The notes: generated by a model not told the origin, from the letters alone. A stretch of 64,000 nucleotides of DNA from JAAYUJ01 sp963698165 (GCA_963698165.1 CAVOPT010000004.1:62001-126000), one strand, 5' to 3'. Shown: positions 26,198 to 35,060, counted from the first letter of the stretch. Translations and numbers: made by a program.

Positions 26198-26911
26198 ATG
26201 AGCCGAAAATCTACTCAAGGCTCCGACAGGAAAAAAGATAGCTCAGCCGGCATCTACTGCTTCATGGATGTCGTCGCCAAGGAGGCAGAAGAGTACGCCG
26301 CGGATCATACAACCCCCATGACCGCGCTCCTTGAGGAAGTTGAACACTTCACTCTGACAAGGACACCCTATCCCAGTATGCTCACCGGACGGGTCGAAGG
26401 CAGGTTCCTGCAGTTAGCGGTTCAACTGTCCGGCGCGCAGCACATCGTCGAAATCGGTACCTTCACCGGCTACTCGGCCCTTGCCATGGCTGAGACCCTG
26501 CCCCATGACGGGGAAATCCTGACCATAGAGCACAATCCCCAGTATGCGAAGATCGCACAGGATTTTTTCGACCGGAGCTCCAGCGGCTCCAAGATCAGGC
26601 TGCGCCTGGGGGAGGCGCTGGAAATCCTCAGGACCCTGCCGGATGGAGAGACTGACCTTGTCTTCATCGACGCCGACAAACAAAACTACAGCGCATATTA
26701 CGGAGAATCGATGAGGATCTTGAGAAATGGGGGCTTGATACTTGCCGATAACGCCCTTTGGTACGGCAGGATCTTCGATCCGAAAGACGACGAAAGCCGA
26801 GCAATGGCAGAGTTCAACGAAATGGTGAAAGCAGACGACCGGGCCGAAAAGCTCTTCCTTACCATCCGCGATGGGATTTACTTGATAAGGAAACGCGTCA
26901 GCGTGGAATGA
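26198..26911 (+). CDS. SAM-dependent O-methyltransferase (caffeoyl-CoA/catechol OMT family)
   Basis: A 237-residue class I methyltransferase of the Methyltransf_3 family. The SAM-binding motif I is VEIGTFTGYSALAMAETLP; the acidic residue after the next strand is in ILTIEHNPQYAKIA; DLVFIDADKQNYSAYY carries the metal-binding Asp motif and ILADNALWYGRI the second metal ligands. These enzymes use a divalent metal to methylate catechol-like hydroxyls, but bacterial substrates vary. ATG at 26198 is chosen because the ribosome site is immediately upstream. It is a single gene. Confidence 0.92.
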   Translation: MSRKSTQGSDRKKDSSAGIYCFMDVVAKEAEEYAADHTTPMTALLEEVEHFTLTRTPYPSMLTGRVEGRFLQLAVQLSGAQHIVEIGTFTGYSALAMAETLPHDGEILTIEHNPQYAKIAQDFFDRSSSGSKIRLRLGEALEILRTLPDGETDLVFIDADKQNYSAYYGESMRILRNGGLILADNALWYGRIFDPKDDESRAMAEFNEMVKADDRAEKLFLTIRDGIYLIRKRVSVE

Positions 26912-26973
26912 ATCCCAACTCTCCTTTCCTATGCTTGATACAGGTCAACGCAATGAAGTGGCCGATAAGGCGG

Positions 26974-27041
26974 TCGTCATTCCAGGATTGACCCGGAATC
27001 CAGGAAAAGTCTCTGGATGCCGCCTTTCGCCGGTATGACGG
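26974..27041. repeat. Palindromic dispersed-repeat-like element
   Basis: The element starts CGTCATTCCAGG, runs through GGAATCCAGG and CTGGATGCCGCCTTTCGCCGG, and ends TATGACG. It is an imperfect inverted repeat of the common type that begins CGTCATTCC and ends GGAATGACG, frequent in many deltaproteobacterial genomes (known from memory). It lies in an intergenic spacer. Confidence 0.65.
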
Positions 27042-27147
27042 CGTGGAACATGATGCTCCTTTCATCGGGCAGGATCCCGCATCGGGATTCGGAGCATGAC
27101 ATCAGGGAGACGGTTGAAGCCTCGGGAGAGGTAAAGGAAATATTATC

Positions 27148-27915
27148 ATGAAACCCAGTTTGGAAAGCTCACGCCCATATCGAAAGATGGCGACCTCGTG
27201 CCGCACGAGAGTGCCTCGGGAAAAGCGCATTACGTGGACCGGGGTCGAATCGGAACCTTTTTTGGATGGCAAATACCAGGTGAGGCCTCTGCGACGCGAG
27301 TTAATCAAGTCGGCGGCAGAGCTTTGGCGGGCTGCCTATCCGGAGCTTTCTGGATCGCCTCATGAATTCCTGCTCGATCCGGACCGCTACGAGGGGCTGG
27401 TGGCTTTAGAAAACAGCTGGAGGGAGGATTCGAGGAACAGGGTCTACTGCATGACCGTAGTCGAAGAACTGGAAACGCGCAGAGTGGTCTCCGCAACGCT
27501 TCTTACAAAGTTCGAAAGAAATCTTTAGGTAGAGTATTCCTTTGCAGCAACTCACCCCGACTACCGTGAGAAGAAACTTACCGATCAACTGAGAAGCGTG
27601 ACGCGGAAAATCGCCCGGAGTTCAGGAGCCGAGTATTTCACCACCTTCTGCGAAACCTGGCACGACATCACTCAGAAATGGTGCCTGAGAGGCGGGTGGA
27701 AGATCGCCGGGATTTTCCCGGGCAACTTCATTCGATGGAATGGGGACGACGAGGAATACCGCGGTTGTACAGTGCATTTCTATCATTTTGGTGGAGATGG
27801 GGAGGCAGTCTCGACAAGACCCGAAGAGTGGCGGCTCGCGGCTCCGGTGAAGGAAGTCTGGGATGTGCTGGAGCGGGTAAATCGAGAGGCAGAACTGCAG
27901 GCCCGGAAGAGATGA
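27148..27915 (+). pseudogene. GNAT-like acetyltransferase interrupted by an in-frame TAG
   Basis: One frame spans 27148-27915 and gives 255 residues with a single TAG at 27526-27528. Both sides look coding: KYQVRPLRRELIKSAAELWR...VSATLLTKFERNL before it, and VEYSFAATHPDYREKKLTDQL...VLERVNREAELQARKR after it. The part after the stop resembles the acetyl-CoA-binding region of GNAT proteins. CAG to TAG is one transition and would place Gln before VEYSF. Suppression or pyrrolysine insertion is possible but nothing else supports it. ATG at 27148 follows AAAGGA. The next small frame overlaps its stop as ATGA. Confidence 0.75.
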
Positions 27916-28109
27916 AATGGCTTTCAAAAAGAGACGTGAAGCGGCATTCTCATTGGCGGCGCCAAATTTACGCTTTGGACCTTACCCAGAAGAATTGCTG
28001 CTCATTCGGCTTTGTCGTGATGATTCTGTCCACGATGTGGATTTGGACGCTCAGTCATCAGCTTGAGCGTTCTCTCAAGAAAGGGGTTGTTCCGGAGTTC
28101 CCACTGTGA
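27912..28109 (+). CDS. Small single-span membrane protein (tentative)
   Basis: 65 residues with one hydrophobic segment (CCSFGFVVMILSTMWIWTL) after a basic N-terminus. Its ATG overlaps the stop of the GNAT-like gene as ATGA, which supports coupled translation. No family is recognised, and the region around it is decayed. Confidence 0.4.
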   Translation: MKWLSKRDVKRHSHWRRQIYALDLTQKNCCSFGFVVMILSTMWIWTLSHQLERSLKKGVVPEFPL

Positions 28110-28269
28110 AACGAGCGGACAACTCACCCCCTAAAGCAAGCTGCCCGCCCCCGAATTATACTGAATCCACGAAACGGGCACATCTTCCCATTCGCCATCG
28201 CAAAATGGGCTGAGCATTTGAGAATTCCTGTGGCAGTTTTGGTCAAGACTGCGCACAAAGGAACCCACC

Positions 28270-28527
28270 CGATGATTACAGGAAGCCTTCGCAGCGGTCA
28301 TGAGCGCATTGAAGAAGTTCATGCCCAGCGTGAGAGGACGTCAGGCCCAACACTTGCAGAGTTTGCAGCTCTCATCTGTGGCACTGTGTCGAGCATCAAC
28401 GCACAGCTCCCCCAAGTCGCAAAGAAGATTTCAGCTGGGGCCTGTCCCCGGACCTGAGAAAAGGCGCCTGTATCGATGGCTCAAAAGCAGCATCGAAATG
28501 TTTACTGAATTTTGCCGAGAGTCTTGA
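28270..28527 (+). pseudogene. Decayed N-terminal transposase remnant
   Basis: Sense moves between frames: AFAAVMSALKKFMPSVRGRQ, then TLAEFAALICGTVSSINAQL and PQVAKKISA, then PEKRRLYRWLKSSIEMF. Together these resemble the N-terminus of a DDE transposase of the type that begins with a repeated helical domain (pattern: LALVLGLVLARSVNLPRVA then RRLQRFLAN, recalled from memory). No intact frame or terminal repeats were found. The rest of 28110-28711 shows no gene. Confidence 0.5.
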
Positions 28528-28711
28528 TCTTCAAGCGTTGGAGTGCTGGAGTGAACCCACCTTGCATCAGAACGCACAATATATTATGTATGGATCTCAT
28601 GCCTTAATCGACTCAGAAGTCGTCTTTCTTTTTGAAAATTTACTCGTCAACCTAATTACAGGCTGAATTTCAACCTTCTTTTGACCAACCACGAGACAAA
28701 GGAGAGATGCA

Positions 28712-29488
28712 ATGACATACACAAACGTCCTTGTAGACAAACTGGATCACATAGGCTTCATAACTCTGAACCGCCCTCAAGAAATGAACACCTTCAACGT
28801 ACCCTTTGCCAGGGAACTGAATGACGCCCTCTGGGAAATGGAGAAGGATCCGGCGGTGCGGGTTGTGGTGATCAACGCGAACGGCAAGCATTTCTCCACG
28901 GGTATTTCCCTGGCTGAATTCAAGAACAAGAGCCACAAGGAATACAGGGAGCTCATTCGCTTGATGGATGAGCACAACCACACCATTAAAAAGATGAAAA
29001 AGCCTGTGATTGCCTCGGTCAAAGGTTATGCTCTCGCAAACGGATCCGGCCTTTCGTTTGCCTGCGACCTTACAGTCGCTGCAGATGATGCCAAGTTCGG
29101 CACCACCGCCATCAATGTCGGCCTCATCTGTCTCGGACCGGCTGCACCGCTGGCCCGCAACATCGGCCGCAAGAAGACTCTTGAAATGGTGCTGACAGGG
29201 GATATCATCACGGCAGCCGAGGCGGAAAGGTTGGGGTTGGTCAACAAAGTGGTGCCAAAGGATCAACTGGAGGAAGCCACCCTGGAGCTGGCGAAGAAAC
29301 TGGCTGACAAGAGCCCCCTCGCACTGCAGATTGGCAAGGAAGGAATCTACGGGATGCAGGATCTCCCCTACGACCAAGCCCTAGACTACCTGGGCGAGCT
29401 TTTTGCCGCTCTTTGTGCCACCGAAGATGCGGAGGAAGGGGTAAAAGCATTTCTGGAGAAGAGAAAACCGGAGTGGCGTGAACGCTAA
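28712..29488 (+). CDS. Enoyl-CoA hydratase/isomerase (crotonase) family protein lacking both catalytic glutamates
   Basis: 258 residues with the crotonase fold: FITLNRPQEMNTFN at the N-terminus, HFSTGISLAEF forming the first oxyanion strand, and KGYALANGSGLSFACDL for the second. In classical hydratases the catalytic Glu pair sits in GGGxEL and in the following PE. Here those positions read GSGLSF and TTAINVG, so simple hydration is doubtful; isomerase, hydrolase or ring-cleaving chemistry is more likely. The C-terminal helices are intact. AAAGGAGAG precedes the ATG. No other beta-oxidation gene is adjacent. Confidence 0.88.
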   Translation: MTYTNVLVDKLDHIGFITLNRPQEMNTFNVPFARELNDALWEMEKDPAVRVVVINANGKHFSTGISLAEFKNKSHKEYRELIRLMDEHNHTIKKMKKPVIASVKGYALANGSGLSFACDLTVAADDAKFGTTAINVGLICLGPAAPLARNIGRKKTLEMVLTGDIITAAEAERLGLVNKVVPKDQLEEATLELAKKLADKSPLALQIGKEGIYGMQDLPYDQALDYLGELFAALCATEDAEEGVKAFLEKRKPEWRER

Positions 29489-29548
29489 CTTCTCTCGAGA
29501 TGTCTGCGGAAAGTCGGCTCCAGTGCCATCAAAAAGACGAGGCGATCG

Positions 29549-29803
29549 ATGAGCGTCGAAGAGATAATGGAGAAGCATGGATTTCGTCTTTCTGCAAGTT
29601 GTGCGGGGAAGGCGTCGTACACGAAGTTCATCAGCCATGAAGGAAGGCGTGCCTATGTCTCTGTCACAGATGCAAACGGCGAGGGCTTTCCTGTCTCCTT
29701 GGATGAGCCGGTTCGGGCAACGATTTATGACTTGAGATCCGGAGATGAACTCGAGGATGGCCACAATATCAGTTCACTACGCTCTTATCTGGAATCAAGT
29801 TGA
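29549..29803 (+). CDS. Conserved hypothetical protein, 84 residues
   Basis: A small protein starting SVEEIMEKHGFRLSASCAGKASYTKFISHEGRRAYVSVTD; the last part contains DEPVRATIYDLRSGDELEDG. The mix of beta strands looks like a small sandwich domain. It lies 60 bases after the crotonase gene on the same strand. The ribosome site is weak (GAGG). Not recognised. Confidence 0.55.
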   Translation: MSVEEIMEKHGFRLSASCAGKASYTKFISHEGRRAYVSVTDANGEGFPVSLDEPVRATIYDLRSGDELEDGHNISSLRSYLESS

Positions 29804-30076
29804 ATCTAGGGTCGATTCGGGACCACGACGCGAGCACGGCTGCCCAACAACTATCTTGCAGCGTTTGGGCCACAGAAGGCGGTATGTTCCGCCGGATAGT
29901 CGCCATTGTATCCCTCCGTGATGGACAGGCAATATGTCTATTCAATCGAATGACTATGGGTATGATCAATCCACATGGACACTTGGCGGTTCCAATACAT
30001 CCAAATCATATCCTCTCATTTCCTGTGATCGTGTGAGTGGCTCCGGCGGAGGACACCTCTAGGGAGGGTATATCCC

Positions 30077-30886
30077 ACGAAGATCTGGTGCGAGAGTCTC
30101 AATTATCAGTTCGATCTCCCTGAACGACCGGAGCGTGTGGTATGTTTGGTTGCTGCGGCGACAGAGGCCCTCTATGCCATGGGGTTGGGCCACCGAGTGG
30201 TTGGGGTATCGTGCTACTGTGACCGATACGTCACGGATCTGAACAAACCGATCGCCGGCGATTATCTGACAATCGACGAGCAGTGCTTCGCTGAACTGGA
30301 TCCGGATCTCGTTATTCTCACAACGGGCCTGCAACGGAAGTTGGGACTGGAGCTTGTGAAGAGAGGGCTGCCGGTCTACGCGTTGCCTCTGCCGAACAGC
30401 TTATATGGGGTTCTTGAAAACATCGTCATCCTGGGAGCTTTGCTGAACGAGGTAAGAGCGGGCCGCGAACTCTGTCGCCAAATGGAAGCGGAAGCAGCAG
30501 CCATTCGTGCCCGTAATCCCCGGACTCGGCCCCGGGTTTATGTGGAACTCTGGTTTGGACGGCATATGCGATCAATCGGAGGATTCACTTACATACACGA
30601 TCTCGTTTCCCTGGCAGGTGGTGAAGCGATCTTTGCCGACAAGCGCCAAGGGTATATCATACCTGACTTCAAGGAAGTGGTGGCTGAGCGGCCCGAGGTA
30701 TTTCTGCTGTTCTCCGAGGAGGTGTATCCGGTTGATCCTCGTAAACTCATTGACGAGCGTCGCTGGAAAGACACCCTGGATTTGAGGATAGTGGAATCGA
30801 CCGTGCAACGCGGGCAGAACCTCATTCAGGAGGGACCGTCTATTCTCGAGACAGCCTCCTGGCTTCAAAAGCAGTTGCACCCCTGA
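30077..30886 (+). CDS. Periplasmic-binding-protein-like metal/cobalamin receptor (BtuF type) with a likely ACG start
   Basis: A helical-backbone receptor of the BtuF/FecB type: RVVCLVAAATEALYAMGLGHRVVGVS at the start, LDPDLVILTTGLQRKLGLEL, then GGFTYIHDLVSLAGGEAIF. Family proteins usually begin about 20 residues before the first GTG (30137). The frame is open there and reads xKIWCESLNYQFDLPERPE from ACG at 30077, nine bases after a strong AGGGAGG. The ancestral start was probably ATG and has mutated to ACG; translation may be weak or begin at 30137. There is no signal peptide, so it may be a cytoplasmic sensor or sit in the wrong compartment. No permease gene is adjacent. Confidence 0.78.
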   Translation, partial: TKIWCESLNYQFDLPERPERVVCLVAAATEALYAMGLGHRVVGVSCYCDRYVTDLNKPIAGDYLTIDEQCFAELDPDLVILTTGLQRKLGLELVKRGLPVYALPLPNSLYGVLENIVILGALLNEVRAGRELCRQMEAEAAAIRARNPRTRPRVYVELWFGRHMRSIGGFTYIHDLVSLAGGEAIFADKRQGYIIPDFKEVVAERPEVFLLFSEEVYPVDPRKLIDERRWKDTLDLRIVESTVQRGQNLIQEGPSILETASWLQKQLHP

Positions 30887-30935
30887 GCCGAAGCGTCAAA
30901 CGCAGGTTGCGCGCCGTGAGGTTGGAGGCACATCG

Positions 30936-31412
30936 ATGACCGAGACAAAAATCTATCGCACCGGAATCCGTGGAGCGCTGGCACTTGCCAACAGGCTCGC
31001 CAAAGCCAAGGACAAGAATGAGGCGTTACGAATGGCCGTTGCTGAAGATGACCTTGAAGCGGTGGGACGGTTCCTCCTTGAAGGCGCAGACATCAATGCG
31101 GCGAAAGGCGAATACAAGACGACGGTTTTAATGGAGGCCGCAGTCCGCGGAAACCTGGAAGTCATCAGGCTGCTTATGGAAAACGGGGCTGATGTCAACG
31201 CGGCGGACAAAGACGGCTGGACCGCGCTCATGGGCACTACTGTGCAGGGACACCTGGAATCAGTGAAGCTGCTCCTGGAGCGAGGCGCCGAAGTGAATGC
31301 CAAGAACCATAATGGCGAGACCGCACTGATTATGGCTGCCGGGATGAAGCACACGGAAATCACAGATATTCTTCTGGAAAATGGCGCTGGCCCCGCCGAC
31401 TCGACGTTGTGA
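30936..31412 (+). CDS. Ankyrin-repeat protein
   Basis: 158 residues with at least three canonical ankyrin repeats (LLEGADINAAKGEYKTTVLM, LLMENGADVNAADKDGWTAL, LLERGAEVNAKNHNGETALI) and a partial last one. The N-terminal 40 residues are basic and probably helical. No signal peptide. The family serves protein-protein interaction. GGAGG is just upstream of the ATG. The gene follows the receptor gene by about 50 bases and may share its transcript. Confidence 0.9.
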   Translation: MTETKIYRTGIRGALALANRLAKAKDKNEALRMAVAEDDLEAVGRFLLEGADINAAKGEYKTTVLMEAAVRGNLEVIRLLMENGADVNAADKDGWTALMGTTVQGHLESVKLLLERGAEVNAKNHNGETALIMAAGMKHTEITDILLENGAGPADSTL

Positions 31413-32035
31413 AAAGCTCAAAACTGCAATCCATTCCAGGCCTCTTGTTTCAAAGTGCGCCATGATGTCGTCAACGCTTTTCGCTATGAAAGGAATGTTC
31501 GGCTCATCCCCCGTCATCATGGGTCCTCAGCAGGTAGAGGTTGAGGGAAGCTTCGGAGGAACACAGTTGATCCCAGTGAGTGCCGCCATGTTTGTGCCAG
31601 CAAGAACAAATCTGCGGAAAGCACTTCTTAATCAGCCAGCAGGTGCCCGTATCTGACCCACTATGTCTTTGCCCAGAATCCGCACCGCATGGATTTCCAC
31701 CCCTGCTGCCCATCCCTGAATACCCAACAAACCGTGACGTATTCCGATAGGGGAGCCAGGACATACAAGGAAAAACCCAGGATGGGGCATCCTGGGTCAA
31801 CAGTAAGGAGAATAGTGGTTTGTCGTAGTGCTGATTATCAGGATGATCCTGGATCTTATATCGGATGCCTTGTGAGATCCACGGATCTGTTGGCGGCGTC
31901 TAATGGATTAGTAGGAAACAGTTCTCAGGTGGTGTTCGAGATATCGCCAAAGTGATGATATAAAGCTATTTACAAAGAATCCTCCCATGTGCCCGCCATT
32001 ATCGGCACAAAATGGTTGCAAGCCTCTCAATCACC
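31413..32035. other. 620-base region without a supported gene
   Basis: Frames are short, have mixed composition and lack ribosome sites. No repeats, tRNA or known insertion sequence could be recognised by eye. It may hold decayed sequence. Confidence 0.4.
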
Positions 32036-32500
32036 TTATCCAGGTCGATGATTTGTTTTCTTCTCTCCCTTCGCAAGTGGGATCAGAATACCGTCTTTCT
32101 CTCCAAATATCTGGCATTTCTTAACAGAGGGAAGGAGAAAGTCAATCCTGTTGATGTGCCTCTGAGCCATAACATCCTGATATTCAACAAGGTGAGGCTT
32201 CCCATTGATCCAGAGTTCGAACTTGTCTCCAAATTTGTAATTCTTTGCAAGATCACGGCTCAAGGCAATCACCTTCATATAGTGTTTGGGCCGGATGCGA
32301 AGAAGTGAAGCAGTCTCATTAGGGGTACTATCGGTAGACTCGGGAACGTTCGTGTAGGCTGTGACCTTAATTTTGTGAGATTTGAGAACTGAACTGGAGG
32401 GATTGGCCTCGGGATCAGTCTCTACAGCCATTGGAAATAGAAGGCTGAAAAGTAGAATAAGCGGGACCAGTCCGATGGGCCTTCCTGGGTTCTTCCTCAT
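32036..32500 (-). CDS. Exported 3D-domain (double-psi-barrel-like) protein
   Basis: About 154 residues. An N-terminal hydrophobic signal (GLVPLILLFSLLFPMAV) leads to a 3D-type domain: KVTAYTNVPESTDSTPNETASL, then MKVIALSRDLAKNYKFGDKFELWINGKPH and EYQDVMAQRHINRIDFLLP. Domains of this sort (3D, RlpA, MltA-like) act on or bind peptidoglycan. The central Asp triad is reduced, since D-x-C-x-G style residues are missing, so activity is uncertain. ATG at 32500 is likely; the frame is open to 32635 and an ATG at 32540 is also possible. Confidence 0.65.
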   Translation of the reverse strand: MRKNPGRPIGLVPLILLFSLLFPMAVETDPEANPSSSVLKSHKIKVTAYTNVPESTDSTPNETASLLRIRPKHYMKVIALSRDLAKNYKFGDKFELWINGKPHLVEYQDVMAQRHINRIDFLLPSVKKCQIFGEKDGILIPLAKGEKKTNHRPG

Positions 32501-32956
32501 ACTCCGTCTGAAAAAAAAGCCTGAAATGGAATCATCGCTCATGGTGAGACCGAATGGCGCTTCGCCAATCGTGACTCTTGCTCGTGATTGCATTCTAAAA
32601 TATCCCTCCTCCAAGATGGCGGGTTCGAAACCCATGCCATAGCAATTCTAATCGAGGCTTTCTTTGAGAATAAAGGATGCCAGGGATTAGACGAGTTCCC
32701 GCCTGGGGCTCGCTTCACATCTCCCTTCCTTTGATCATGCAGCGAGAAACGTCCTGCGCCGCCGGGCCCGGCATAAAATCATAGACTCCGGATTGCCGTC
32801 AGGGTCGATGTGGGAAGGCCTGCCTGATCGGCCGCTGGATCCGGTACTCTGCTCACGTCGTCCGATTGCCTCCGCTTTATCGCGGAACATCCAGGACTGC
32901 TTTAACGACGGCCGACGGTTGAGTTTCTTGGCTGGAACTCTGCTTTCCCTGAAATG

Positions 32957-32993
32957 AAAAACCCGCTCTGAGAAATTGTATTCTCTTTGCGGG
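32957..32993 (-). terminator. Rho-independent terminator for the tRNA-like gene
   Basis: On the minus strand, CCCGCaaaGAGAA / TTCTCagaGCGGG forms a stem with a six-base loop and is followed by TTTTT. It begins five bases after the 3' end of the tRNA-like gene. Confidence 0.65.
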
Positions 32994-32997
32994 ATTA

Positions 32998-33071
32998 CTG
33001 TCGCGGCGGGCATCGAACCCGCAACCCCGAGTTTAGCAGACTCGCGTCTTGTCCGTTTGAGCTATGCTCCA
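32998..33071 (-). tRNA. tRNA-like gene, anticodon loop CTGCTAA (GCU), probably a decayed tRNA
   Basis: The minus strand has a perfect T arm (GCGGG TTCGATG CCCGC) and a perfect five-pair anticodon arm (CGAGT CTGCTAA ACTCG, anticodon GCU). It also has TA at positions 8-9 and a 74-base length. The D arm (GCTC against AGAC) and acceptor (TGGAGCA against CGCGACA) pair poorly, and no CCA is encoded. GCU reads serine codons, but the variable loop is only five bases, unlike class II tRNA-Ser. A pseudo-tRNA or unusual tRNA is suggested. Its terminator is intact. Confidence 0.5.
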
Positions 33072-33184
33072 ACCGCCCATTTAAGCACGAATCCCTCAAA
33101 GTAAACCCGGGGCACCTTCTTCTACCCTCATCAAAACGCCTAATCAGGCTGTAGAAAGCTATCCACAGGCGCGACTTTGTCAGT

Positions 33185-33213
33185 TTGACAGGGGACCGCT
33201 TTTCTCCTATTCT
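33185..33213 (+). promoter_or_regulatory. Sigma-70 promoter of the rubrerythrin-like gene
   Basis: TTGACA, a 17-base spacer and TATTCT lie about 57 bases upstream of the start codon. The boxes and spacing are close to consensus. Confidence 0.65.
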
Positions 33214-33269
33214 AAGTGTATCAAGCGGAGAACTGGAATTCACATTAATGCGGATAAGGAGATCTCATC

Positions 33270-33722
33270 ATGAAAGCGGAAGAGTATAAAAACGTAATCT
33301 CGTTTGCCGTCGAAAATGAAATCGAAGCGTATGAATTCTACCAGGGGGTCTGCGAGAAGACGTCTAATTCTAACCTTAAGGCCATTTTCAAGGAACTGGC
33401 TGACGAAGAGAAGAAGCACAGGAATTTCCTGGAAGGCCTTCTCTCTCGTCCAAGTGCATTTCATTTTGATGAGGCCAAAGACTATAAGATCTCGGAAGCG
33501 GTTGATAAACCAAAGCTCACCCTGAGCATGAAGCCCGCCGATGCCATAGCACTGGCAATGAAAAACGAAGAAGAAGCCATGGAGATGTACTCTGACTTGG
33601 CCGACGCGAGCAGCAACGCCGAGCAGAAGCAAATGTTCGAGTCCCTTTCCAGGATGGAGCGAGGCCACAAAGCCAAGCTTGAAAACATATACACCAATAT
33701 GGCCTTTCCTGAAGTCTGGTAA
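33270..33722 (+). CDS. Rubrerythrin/ferritin-like diiron protein
   Basis: 150 residues forming a four-helix bundle with diiron ligands. AVENEIEAYEFY and ELADEEKKHRNFL (ExxH) come in the first helix pair, AMKNEEEAMEMYSDLA and SLSRMERGHKAKLE (ExxH) in the second. It lacks the rubredoxin domain of full rubrerythrin, as do many short ferritin-like proteins of anaerobes. The expected role is peroxide or oxygen defence, or iron handling, in the cytoplasm. ATG at 33270 follows AGGAGAT. A sigma-70 promoter is visible upstream. Confidence 0.9.
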   Translation: MKAEEYKNVISFAVENEIEAYEFYQGVCEKTSNSNLKAIFKELADEEKKHRNFLEGLLSRPSAFHFDEAKDYKISEAVDKPKLTLSMKPADAIALAMKNEEEAMEMYSDLADASSNAEQKQMFESLSRMERGHKAKLENIYTNMAFPEVW

Positions 33723-34051
33723 GCTGGGTTCGGTTTAAGTAATCACTATCTGGTTTTTCGTATTGTGCCTGTCATCTTTTATCCCTCCCTTGGTAGCCTG
33801 GCGCGGCGCGGAATCACAACCGGCTGTTGCTTCAGGCAGGGAAAAGATAATCCTCTGTCTTGTCCCGATGGACCGCAGGCAATCTCCCAAGGAGTTGTTT
33901 CAGGTCACGAGATTTGGAAATCGCAGGACTTCCGCGAATCCAAAAGTCCGAGCCTCAAAAATCCGGGACCCAGAAGGGCCCCCCAAGCAAATCCCGCACA
34001 ACCCAAAGATTCGAGACCCGCGACCAAGCATCCGACCGGAAAGACAACAGG
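33723..34051. other. Spacer with no supported gene
   Basis: Two overlapping open frames rich in Pro/Arg/Lys run through it but have no ribosome sites or family features. Short direct repeats of a GGGACCC/GATTCGAGACC flavour make the sequence look low-complexity. Confidence 0.4.
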
Positions 34052-34306
34052 ATGATCATCACGACCAAGAGTGGAAGATCCTTTGATACCGAAAAAGACC
34101 TGAATGCTCCGGAGCGCCATATTCTTCAGAAACTTTTCATATGGGAGTCTATGGCTTCGAGTGTTGAACAGTTCAGGCAGAAGAAAAGGGATGCCTTATT
34201 GATGGGGTGGAACAATTCAGGTCCTATGCGTGAAAGCGAGCCATTAATCATGATCATTGCCGATCTGGAAAGAAAGGTCATTCTTCGACTTAGCGAGGGG
34301 CTGTGA
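34052..34306 (+). CDS. Small conserved hypothetical protein, 84 residues
   Basis: It starts MIITTKSGRSFDTEKDLNAPERHILQKL and contains EQFRQKKRDALLMGWNNSGP. The pattern is compact and probably helical after a short beta hairpin, with even codon use, unlike the junk frames beside it. I believe similar small proteins occur in related bacteria, but no function is known. The ribosome site is weak. Confidence 0.55.
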   Translation: MIITTKSGRSFDTEKDLNAPERHILQKLFIWESMASSVEQFRQKKRDALLMGWNNSGPMRESEPLIMIIADLERKVILRLSEGL

Positions 34307-34511
34307 CCGCCCTCTACCACGCAACAAAACCGCCAATCTGTCAATCCCACAAAATGCCCACCAAATCCGCACCCATTGGTTTCACAATCATAAAAATATT
34401 TATTCTGACAAATTAGACACCTCAGGGATAAGGTACGCAACAGGGTTTTCCTTTGAGGAGTTCAAGGCCAGGAGCAGAGAGGAATCCAAAACGAGTTCAT
34501 ACGATCTCTGA

Positions 34512-34739
34512 TTATGGTGACGGTGACGCACCCGGAGACGGCAAATCGGTCTGCTCGTGAATCACAAGGGAGAGGGACCTCCACACGATGCCATTGAGAT
34601 TGCTGTTTGGGATCACGCCGCTTCCAACAGCGCGGGCCGTTTCGGTGACACTTGACGGGTCAACCGCAGTTCCATCCGCCTTCAGAAGCAGATCAATCGA
34701 ATCGCCCCCCAAATGGACCGTGTCGGGCAGCGCAGCCAT
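34512..34739 (-). CDS. Small hypothetical protein (tentative)
   Basis: 75 residues (MAALPDTVHLGGDSIDLLLK...TDLPSPGASPSP). No ribosome site or recognised domain. It lies just outside the left attachment repeat of the integrated element. The composition is protein-like but the call is weak. Confidence 0.28.
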   Translation of the reverse strand: MAALPDTVHLGGDSIDLLLKADGTAVDPSSVTETARAVGSGVIPNSNLNGIVWRSLSLVIHEQTDLPSPGASPSP

Positions 34740-34877
34740 TGTTCACAAGAACACTCAGGATTCCAGGAAGATCAAGAAATCAAGTTGGGCGGGTGGCTAT
34801 GGCTGCCCGTTTTTTGTTGTGGGACAGGTGCGGGACAAATCACCCCAAAAACAGAAAGGGGCTAGAGACTCACTCTC

Positions 34878-34942
34878 TAACCCCTTGAATTTTCTGGTGC
34901 GCCCAGTAGGATTCGAACCTACGGCCTACGGATTCGTAGTCC
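34878..34942. repeat. Left attachment repeat (65-bp direct repeat, tRNA-Arg 3' fragment)
   Basis: It is identical over 65 bases to 47261-47325. Bases 34895-34942 are the 3' half of tRNA-Arg (anticodon loop to CCA, minus strand); the other 17 bases are sequence downstream of the tRNA. This is the displaced 3' end left by site-specific integration. A hairpin with T-rich tail on the minus strand (34858-34884) next to it looks like the original tRNA terminator. Confidence 0.93.
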
Positions 34943-35060
34943 CTTAGAATACCTTTTCCCAACTTTTGCCATCCTGAGATATTCATTGATATATCAATAG
35001 TTTTTTGGTATTTGGTCCTTGACTGTTTGGGATGATTTTGGCCCCATTTTCATGATTTGG

